A DNA stretch of 40,613 nt from Theodoxus fluviatilis (lineage: Eukaryota > Mollusca > Gastropoda > Cycloneritida > Neritidae): the NCBI GenBank assembly GCA_034096865.1, contig JAWQFJ010009427.1, positions 32,501 to 73,113 of the forward strand, in the 5' to 3' direction. The translations under genes and the position numbers were made by a program. The notes beneath the pieces are model-generated. The model saw only the letters and a program-made list of their open reading frames with translations, was not told the origin of the DNA and made no database searches. Below, one piece after another: positions 33,793-40,613 of the stretch (positions are counted from its first letter, which is position 1; each line of letters begins with the position of its first letter).

Positions 33793-34557
33793 TGTAGCGT
33801 GGAAAATAGTGTCCCGTTGAAAACAGTGTCCGGAAGTCATCGCAGAGTTATCTGCTCGGCTCTCTCTTTATGCGATTTACCGCTCCTGCACCTGTTCTTC
33901 GCATGGAATATATCCCGACAAACGACGCATTAGTTGCTTTACGAGTTTTTGTGTTTTTGGTGCTTTTGTGTCGTTTAACACATACTGTAGCGTTCAAAAA
34001 AGTTTTTCCCCGTGAAAAGCCGTCTCCCCTGCCGGAAATAATATGGGAGTCACCTCCCTGTAGTCTATTTGTAGTCTGGTTTTATAAAACGCGACCGTTG
34101 ACTGACTTGGCACGCCCGGGGAGTTATGCTAAGATCCGGCCGCGTAAATATATCTGCGTTTTGTGACAAACGTCTTGCTCGGCGGTACTGTACTCCATGC
34201 ACCTTAACGGTCCGCGTGATTCGGGTGTAATCTTAAGCTAAACGACGTTCCGAATGTTTCCGACTTCGACCATTTCAGCAGCGCCAATAAACGTCGTTTA
34301 GCTTAAGATTACACCCGAATCACGCGGACCGTTAAGGTGCATGGAGTGTAGTACCGCCGAGCAAGACGTTTGTCACAAAACGCAGATATATTAACGCGCC
34401 CGGATCTTAGCATAACTCCCCGGGCGTGCCAAGTCAGTCAGGCGGAGTGGCGGGTGCCGTCTCTTTTTAGAGTTGAATTTTCAGCACGTCCCGAGCAGAT
34501 AACTCTGCGATGACTTCCGGACACTGTTTTCAACGGGACACTATTTTCCACGCTGCA
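33793..34557. mobile_element. 765-bp TIR element with internal palindrome and 5-bp target duplication
   Basis: The ends are near-perfect inverted repeats of about 72 bp, starting TGTAGCGTGG on the left and TGCAGCGTGG (reverse complement) on the right. AGCCC flanks both ends directly (33788-33792 and 34558-34562). Inside, 34100-34248 and 34289-34440 form a second, near-perfect inverted repeat with a 40-nt loop. The two sides differ by a 234-bp versus 45-bp spacer (33866-34099 and 34441-34485). There is no transposase ORF. It is a young-looking non-autonomous DNA element. Confidence 0.85.
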
Positions 34558-34623
34558 AGCCCAGAGATCGGCTCACGCATCTGCTTCCGTCACACGGTAC
34601 AAAGCGCACGCCACTAATGGCGG

Positions 34624-35180
34624 TTAACGGACATTCCACGTCAGAGTTTCACCAAATAATATTTCTGAGCTGTTGAACTTCAAGGTTTCCTGAACAAACG
34701 AATAATTTGGTTGTGGATGTTGATTTGTTTTAACAGTTAAAAACACATCCAGCTTGTCAATTTTTCCCAATATAACGTCTAACAGAATATGATATTCAAC
34801 TTCAAGAAGATCTGTACAAAATGGACAATGCCTATCATCTCGTCTGAACATATGTGGTCGCAGATCACTTATTCCTAGTCTTAGGTATGTTAAAGCAACT
34901 CTGAATTTTCATATCTCTATATTGTTAAGGTATTTTTCACATTCAAACGACTATGTGTGTACTGTACAGTAGGTAGCGCTCATATTTAGTTATTTTGCTG
35001 TGCCAATCTTGTCTAAAGAAATCCTATAGTCTTATTTTCAGCTTTCTGAGGAAGCTTCTTTCACAATATATTCCTCTATTTAGCCAGACAAAGGCGAACC
35101 TTGATTTACACAATCTCTGATAGATTTCAACCAGTTCATTTGGTCTGGTATTGTTGCACCTTTTAGCATGCCATTCACAA
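34624..35180 (-). mobile_element. LINE 3' fragment, degenerate
   Basis: On the minus strand the frame reads FRVALTYLRLGISDLRPHMF, then RRDDRHCPFCTDLLEVEYHI, a Cys-x2-Cys/His tail like that of non-LTR retrotransposon C-termini. Upstream pieces (LRQLVNGMLKG, IPDQMNWLKSIRD, HTxSFECEKYL) are broken by stops. It is probably the same broad group as the fragments at 9884 and 38650, but more decayed. Confidence 0.65.
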
Positions 35181-35420
35181 GCTGTCGGAGCTCAGTGCTC
35201 CTTCTTCAGGTGTGCGACAAGAGGTGCAGAGTAGGAGCTTAAATACAAATATGGTGAGCATAGAGTCTAACTGCCCACACCGGGCGACGCGCACGGGAAA
35301 TGAGTCCCAGAAGTGCTCACGGGAGTGAGAGGTCACCCATGAGGCGTGGAGCCCCGGGAGTCACGGTTCAGTCCAGCCTCATGGGTCTTGAATTTCCAAG
35401 CGAGTCGCTGCTCCGAAAGC

Positions 35421-35981
35421 TTATGAATAATGAAGCAATTGGACCGAAGTCCCCCTTGTTTTCATCATTCTACATGGTCCAACCCCGGCTTCCATCTTTG
35501 TATACACGATGTCACTCTGTAAGCTGTCAAATCGGTCACTAATCACGTTCTGTAGACCCGCATTTGTTTCCGACATCTGCGACCGCAGTGCTTCCAGCGG
35601 GCTGAGCACATCAAGAACATTTGTTTCGGCATCAGTAGGCTGATCTGTCTGTGTTTCGACATCAGTAGGCTGATCTGTCTGTGTTTCGACATCAGTAGGC
35701 TGATCTGTCTGTGTTTCGACATCAGTAGGCTGATCTGTCTGTGTTTCGGCATCAGTAGGCTGATCTGTCTGTGTTTCGGCATCAGTAGGCTGATCTGTCT
35801 GTGTTTCGGCATCAGTAGGCTGATCTGTCTGTGTTTCGGCATCAGTAGGCTGATCTGTCTGTGTTTCGGCATCAGTAGGCTGATCTGTCTGTGTTTCGGC
35901 ATCAGTAGGCTGATCTGTCTGTGTTTCACGGGTAGTGCAAGATTCCGGGTTCTCAGTAGCTAGAAACTCCCTACGGAGCAA
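35421..35981 (-). CDS. Unknown ORF with ten tandem ETQTDQPTDA repeats
   Basis: This is a 186-codon frame on the minus strand. Residues 1-18 are MLRREFLATENPESCTTR. Residues 19-118 are ten near-identical 10-residue repeats ETQTDQPTDA (three have Val at the last position). A region that could be a short coiled coil follows (SPLEALRSQMSETNAGLQN, then ISDRFDSLQSD), and a Cys-containing tail. TQT flanked by Glu and Asp is the known core of dynein light chain LC8 binding sites, and several in a row occur in LC8-binding hub proteins. A role here is inference. The ORF starts inside the sequence that follows the LINE at 36261-38062. It may be a downstream part of that element, a host exon, or simply a 30-bp minisatellite that happens to stay open. 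Confidence 0.4.
   Translation of the reverse strand: MLRREFLATENPESCTTRETQTDQPTDAETQTDQPTDAETQTDQPTDAETQTDQPTDAETQTDQPTDAETQTDQPTDAETQTDQPTDVETQTDQPTDVETQTDQPTDVETQTDQPTDAETNVLDVLSPLEALRSQMSETNAGLQNVISDRFDSLQSDIVYTKMEAGVGPCRMMKTRGTSVQLLHYS
35628..35927. repeat. 30-bp minisatellite
   Basis: Exactly ten units of 30 bp around CAGTAGGCTGATCTGTCTGT. They differ only at one base (GGC or GAC before ATCAG). The unit length keeps the reading frame, giving the 10-residue repeats. Confidence 0.97.
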
Positions 35982-36260
35982 AGCAGAACATGGTCTTCAG
36001 AGGAAGAGCCCCCGTCGCCAAGTGTTTCGGCCCTATAATCTTCCTTACACTCTCGGGGGGTGGGCCACACCTGGACTGAGCTCCAGGTGTCCGTCTTTCG
36101 AGGTCGCGCCTTGGGGGCAGTGGGGGGTGGGGGCAGAGGCATGCCACGTGACCTCGCCCGCGCGACCGGCCACGGCGGGTTATTGGGTGGAGGAATGTGC
36201 CACGGTACTGACAAGTTTTCCGTTCGAATTCGTGTCACATTAGCGCACACTAGGTGGACC
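35982..36260 (-). mobile_element. Probable 3' untranslated region of the LINE
   Basis: GC-rich sequence directly after the LINE stop codon, read on the minus strand. It includes a possible hairpin CACCTGGAGCTCAGTCCAGG and C-rich runs. I cannot place the exact 3' end, and no poly-A or short tandem tail is obvious. Confidence 0.5.
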
Positions 36261-37502
36261 CTAATCTCTGCTGTTTCTGCGCATCCATATCCAGACAGAT
36301 GCCCTCTCTGCGGCTTCTGCCATGGCTCTTGCTGCCTGTGTGCACTGCCGGCTTGAGAGGCCGAGTTGTCTGCAGGCGCCGTGGACTGTGTGGCCTACGA
36401 AACCCCTAGCTCCCACCTCGACCGCGAGGATGGTGGTCCAAATGCCCTGGCTTCTCAGCTGGTTGGCAAGGGGTTCGTATTTTGCTTGCTTGACTTGGTG
36501 CCACTCTTCCATCTTGTCTTCCATGGGCACTGTCAGTTCTATGAGGACCATTCTCTTGGTCTTTGCAGAGTGGAGCACAATGTCTGGTCGCTGCCCTGTC
36601 TTTCTGATCTCTGCGGGGTACCGGCTTTGCCCTTTTAGATCAGTTGCTATTGTCCAGTCTTGTGCAGCTGTAAGGACGCCGGATGTTGCCGTTTTCCTGC
36701 GCACTGCGTTTCCCGACTCTCCGGCCCTCACGAACTTCTTTTGCTGTGGGAGCCCTTTTTCCTCGGCATTAGCGTGCCCTATCGCCTTCTCCGCTGCTTG
36801 GGCCAGGTGGTGGAGAACCTTGTTGTGGCGCCAGGTGTACCGTCCAAGGCCCAGGGCCACGCCACACGCTGACAGGACATGGTTGAGGGTCTGTTTCACC
36901 CCACAAAGCGGACAGTTGGTGTCTGATGTCTTTCCCCATCTGGCCAGATTCGCGTTGGTGGGTAGCAGATCATACGTAGCCCTAATTATGAAAGCCAGCC
37001 GCATTGGTGCCATGTGCCAGATGTCTCTCCAGGACAGCTTTCTTTGCTCTGCTGCGTCCCAAGTTGTCCATTGGCCTTGCTGTGCCTGCTGCACCGCTGC
37101 AGCTGCCCTCTTGGCTTCCTCTGCTGCCCTTATTTCCTGGCTCACCATGTCGCGTTTGCCTTTGTTTCCTGCCCTTGACCAGAATGTTGGTCTCTCACTG
37201 TATCCGAGACCTTGTCGACCGCTTTGGGTGTGTCCCATGACTTCCTTCAGCTTCATGCTCTCCGTGGCTGCGTCGACTGCCCCCTGAGCAGTCCATTTCT
37301 TTCCCGATCTGATGGTGGGCAGGGTTGATCTCACCATGGTATCCTCCGACATCTGGAGCATCATGAGCAGTCTGGCGTTACCCACCTTGAATTCCTCCGT
37401 GATCGATTTTAATGGCAGAGCGAGCTTGTTTGCCTTCCCATATAGCCCCACGTACGTGAAGCAGCGGAGAAACTTGCTGACCATAGACTCCAGCCCCTCC
37501 AC
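36261..37502 (-). pseudogene. LINE ORF remnant: RT C-terminus, CCHC finger, endonuclease
   Basis: The open frame has 413 codons. The N-terminal part is the end of the RT thumb and linker, including an Ala/Gln-rich stretch near residues 125-150. A CCHC finger near residue 200 reads CPLCGVKQTLNHVLSAC (Cx2Cx7Hx4C), as in R2-type elements. The endonuclease core follows: RPDIV, 13 residues, then IELTVPMED, with KY about 20 residues on and VEVGARGFVGHTV. PD...E is the known catalytic pattern of this nuclease family. The first Met is internal to the real domain, since the frame was once continuous with the upstream RT. This half looks unusually intact. Confidence 0.88.
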
Positions 37503-38062
37503 TGTGCTTGTGCAGATATCGTAGATGAGCAGCAGCCATAGCAGTTTTGAGAGGAGGACATGTTGGAATATCCAGATCTTGAACTTTCCTTGAAGGGGGC
37601 ACTTGTTGATCTTCTCAAGCCCCGTTTTTGTGGTGTCTCTTTTCCTTGGCTCTTCCTGTATCTCTCAAGCTGGAGTCGTACACCCTTCCGAGGCTTTTGA
37701 CTGGTTGTTGGGTCACAGTTGGGATCGCTTCCCCCGCTACCGTGAAGATCACGTCTACCCTAACCTTTCCCTTCTGCAGCGAAAGGCTTCTTGACTTTTG
37801 GGGCTTGAACTTCATGCCCATCCACTCTATGACCTACTGGAGCCGGGAGAGGATTCTTCGTGCCTCGTCCTCCTGTGTGGCTAGCACTGTCGTATCATCC
37901 ATGAACGCTTTGAGAGGGGGCATGTGGAGACCGTCTCCTAAGTTGGCACCGCTGGAGTGCGCCTCGGCTGCTCTCAGGACGACTTGCATGACCATTACAA
38001 AGAGGATTGGTGAGACTGTGCAACCCATGGCTATTCCCACCTTCAGATATGTCGCCGCTCAA
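36261..38062 (-). mobile_element. 5'-truncated LINE with restriction-like endonuclease domain
   Basis: On the minus strand the order is: RT motif GIAMGCTVSPILF and catalytic AFMDDTTVL (about 38040-37880), thumb region WMGMKFKPQKSRSLSL and QPVKSLGRVYDSSLRD (37830-37660), then IYDICTSTVEGLESM into the long open frame. The frame is broken by an in-frame TAG near 37832 and a one-base shift near 37640. Similarity to RT stops upstream of about 38062, where the element is truncated. R2/R4/Hero/NeSL-type elements have RT followed by a CCHC finger and a restriction-like endonuclease, as here. The order and motifs place it in that broad group, and no closer name is justified. Confidence 0.88.
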
Positions 38063-38600
38063 CAACAGACTTTGAGAAAAGTCACAGTTTGTACTGCGAT
38101 TGGGACTGCGAAGGCTTCATAGCACAGGCAAGGAGCAGGGATGTGTAGAGAGCGAGTCCCAGTACGCTGGCTTTCGCCGTAGCCGCGGCAGTCGCACTCG
38201 GCATGAGCGAAGCGTGTTCACGTTCAGCTCTCTACAGTTCCGCACCGCGTAGCAGATAAACACCAAACAGCAAAACAAAACTGATGTCTTCCTTCAGTTC
38301 AAACATACCTCCAGGGCAGTATTCATAGTCAGGTTTGTAAAGGCGTTTCTGTTGCATGTTGGCCTCGTACAAGCCTATGCGAGCCCGTTACGTAGCGGTA
38401 GCGGTTCCCATCGTGGCGCTCGTGTTCAACACTGTTCAACGATGCAAGTACTCAAGGTGGTAAATACATCTTTGGCAAAAAGTCACAAATAGAACAAATG
38501 AAAAGTTGGGAGAGGAGTCAGTTCACTCACTGGTACTTGCCTAGTGCTCCATGGTGTCGAAATAACATCCAAATGTCTCCAGAACACAATAAATCTCCAT
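38063..38600. other. No recognisable gene
   Basis: GC-richer unique-looking sequence (38130-38250) followed by AT-rich sequence. No exon, RNA gene or repeat family recognised. Confidence 0.4.
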
Positions 38601-38649
38601 TGCGCACAAAAGACGGAGCTATCGTAGACACGTCCGCTCGCCGCAAAGG

Positions 38650-39020
38650 CTACCTCCAGAATGAGATAGAGAGAGCATCTTCTCTACGCTTAAATGCATT
38701 GTACATGTACATAGCGAATGAACGTATTGTAATGAAGTCCTGTGTGGACAGTAAGGTTCCCAGTTCTTCTCTTGTGCTCGTTTTACTGAGCGATGAGGCA
38801 TATCTCTGCCTCAAGTCTTCATACACTGGACAAGCAAGGAGAAAGTGCACTTCACATTCAACTTCTCTGCAAGAATGGCATATATATAATTTATCTGAGC
38901 CATCGTTGTAATATCTGAGTTTATGAATGTACACTTCACTATATCCTGCCCTGAAGCTGATGAAGACGTCTCTAAAGGGCTTCTTGTCTAGTGTTGTGTT
39001 CCGAGCGTTGTACTTCTTGC
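38650..39020 (-). mobile_element. LINE 3' fragment, minus-strand copy
   Basis: The minus-strand frame 38934-38650 reads KLRYYNDGSDKLYICHSC, then REVECEVHFLLACPVYEDLR and TREELGTLLSTQDFITI. This is closely similar to the plus-strand fragment at 10393-10714. Homology continues to about 39020 in a shifted frame. It is 5'-truncated, with no promoter or intact ORF. Confidence 0.8.
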
Positions 39021-39470
39021 AATCAATAAAGACTGGAGGCTTGTAAATAGTTTAACTCGTGGAATTTACTATGATACTTCTTACAGTGTAAATGCACGTG
39101 TCGTTTGCCCTCCACATGGCGCCAGACAATTTTCCCCCGCCGCGCATGCGCGCATAACGCGCCATCTAATGACATAGAATTCAGAACGAAGGCAAAACCA
39201 AGTGATAAAAACATGATAAAACGACATCTTCCCCTCTTTGAGATTTTGCAAAAATCAGCCCACTGGCTAGTTATTTGTTAGAGTCCGTGATAACCGAGAA
39301 GGGAGATGATTTTACTTAAAAACTTAAAAGTTCAAATCAATGCATCCTGCATTCAAACAATGTTCAACTTGAAAGGTTAAAAAAAAAGATTAGTTATCCT
39401 GGAAGCGGATTGGTTTGGTAACAATGCAGCCGCTGCGGATCATCGTCACGGCTGGACTGCTGTTGCCCTC
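39021..39470. other. No recognisable gene
   Basis: Unique-looking intergenic sequence. Confidence 0.4.
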
Positions 39471-39603
39471 GGGAGGTCAGTCTGGAGGTAGACCACCGCT
39501 GGCAGTGTCGGAACTGTTGACATCTGGCGGGCGTTGACCGACTTGGACGATGGACTTGCCCTGGCTCGGACTGGTACCTGACTCTGAATTGTGACTGTCA
39601 GAG

Positions 39604-39790
39604 TCTTTGCAGCTAGAACGTGCTGCATTGTGGCGGGGACTGCCACAATCTCTCTTCCGGTCATTGCAGCTATAACGTGCTGCGTTGTGGCGGGGACTGC
39701 CACAACCTCCATGCTGGTATCTGGATACAGGGACAGGGATAACGTGACTGGACAGGGACAGGGATAACGTGACTGGACAGGGACAGGCGC
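39604..39790. repeat. Short tandem duplications with hairpin cores
   Basis: Two copies of a ~57-bp unit share AACGTGCTGC and a TTGTGGCGGGGACTGCCACA hairpin core (stem TTGTGGC/GCCACAA). Directly after are two and a half copies of a ~30-bp unit with GGGACAGGGATAACGTGACT. Both are small recent duplications. Confidence 0.85.
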
Positions 39791-39831
39791 TTGTGGACAG
39801 TGCTGGGGTTAGGACGGGACTGCTGCACACA

Positions 39832-40060
39832 CACACAAACACAAAAAACCAGGTGGGTTCGAACCCACAACCCCTCAAAAGAAGAAAAAAGTTTCAGTGC
39901 AGAATCGAACCTGGTCATGCATGACCAAGAGCCCAATGCTCTACCAACTGTGCCATTGTAAACTTGTAGGTATGTGAAGCATTTATAACGACCTTGTCAT
40001 AAACCCTCGTGGTTCGTATTTTGCACTGTAAATTGTAGAAAAATGGATGATAGCATGAAC
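39832..40060 (-). repeat. Composite tRNA-box dispersed repeat, copy 3 (partial)
   Basis: On the minus strand it contains TGGCACAGTTGGTAGAGC (A box), ACCAGGTTCGATTCTGCA (B box) and GGGTTCGAACCCACC. The flank AGCATTTATAACG with TTTTGCACTGTAAATTGTAG matches copy 1 up to about 6325. The third module seen in copies 1 and 2 is missing. Confidence 0.7.
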
Positions 40061-40613
40061 TGTTTGGTATTTCATACGGATCTAACCCATCAACGTCAAT
40101 ATTCTTTTCGTAGTATCGCATTTTGGCGCCTGCTGGTAGAGGTTCAACATATATCGAAGCGTTTTGCTGAAGTAGGAAAGATAACTCGGTTTGACTCGAT
40201 GTCATTACGCTGAAATGGTCGTTGTCCCCAACATTTCCGGGTCAGGGATTGATTAAATCATCATATTTTTGTGACACTGAGACCAGACCATCGAAACAAT
40301 TAGCACTCGGCCTTGAAGCAATCGTCCGTTTTTGTTTTTTTTCCTTCTTCCCTTTACATACGAGCATTCTTACGTTGACTGCAAAGTGTACAATCAGTGC
40401 CGCTGTGATTGGTGTCCACATTTCAGTTAGTTCGCTGGGCGATTCCAGGCTTTTAACCAGCGAAGGCCAACGATCTAGATGTAAGATGGTACATATACTT
40501 TACCGGTTTCACAAATGGAATGAATTTTGTGACGCCAAACACAGCGTTAGTATCGCTTTTTTGCGTCTGCGTGGTAGACGTTCATCTACACAAAGAAGCC
40601 AAAATCTTGTTTG
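40061..40613. other. No recognisable gene
   Basis: Intergenic sequence to the end of the window. The minus-strand open frame 40205-39915 runs into the tRNA-like repeat and has no recognisable domain. Confidence 0.4.

Noticed and set aside
33870..34166. 98-codon ORF on the plus strand
   Set aside because: It sits inside the 765-bp TIR element, partly in the palindrome, and has no recognisable domain.
36322..37287. 321-codon plus-strand ORF
   Set aside because: It is the antisense shadow of the LINE finger/endonuclease frame, which has clear family motifs on the minus strand.

Overview
This is a window of animal nuclear DNA. It has split coding exons with GT-AG borders, LINE and mariner relics, tRNA-like short repeats, foldback elements and very large tandem arrays. 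The repeat style (several LINE 3' fragments, GACA-tailed and GGAT-headed dispersed repeats) and the invertebrate-looking receptor suggest a mollusc, perhaps a gastropod. That placement is inference only. Nothing bacterial is present: no operons, no dense ORFs and no CRISPR.

The one host gene I can support is on the minus strand. It is the first half of a class A (rhodopsin-family) peptide-type GPCR, split into three exons: 26760-26644 (start codon and N-terminus), 23049-22891 (TM1-TM2) and 11735-11614 (extracellular loop 1 and TM3, up to the Asp of the DR motif). Joined at consensus splice sites they give 132 residues in one frame, with N1.50, LAxxD2.50, the loop-1 Trp, Cys3.25 and D3.49 at normal spacing. 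Exons for TM4-TM7 were not found and probably lie to the left of the window.

The most unusual feature is intron 2 (22890-11736). About 9.7 kb of it (13157-22890) is a 36/37-bp minisatellite of roughly 260 copies. The units next to exon 2 are copies of that exon's own 3' end plus its 5' splice site. The array therefore looks like a huge expansion of an exon-intron junction, leaving many decoy donors downstream of the real one. The array has domains and a 2.8-kb higher-order duplication. Exon 2 is also preceded, in transcript sense, by about 2.7 kb of nearly pure CCU-type polypyrimidine (23160-25857 as GGA on the plus strand). The exon 3 donor runs within about 15 nt into roughly 0.7 kb of UG-rich repeat.

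Left flank (1-10.8 kb): dispersed repeats, a 31-bp minisatellite carrying CACGTG and TCACATGA in nearly every unit, tRNA-like repeats, several inverted-repeat elements, GACA-tailed repeats and a LINE 3' fragment. Right flank (26.8-40.6 kb): a deleted mariner with both ends, a degenerate L2/CR1-like LINE with a nested insertion, a 765-bp TIR element with a 5-bp target duplication, a 5'-truncated LINE with a CCHC finger and restriction-like endonuclease domain, an ORF with ten ETQTDQPTDA-type repeats, and further LINE fragments. Most long ORFs in the window are by-products of tandem repeats.
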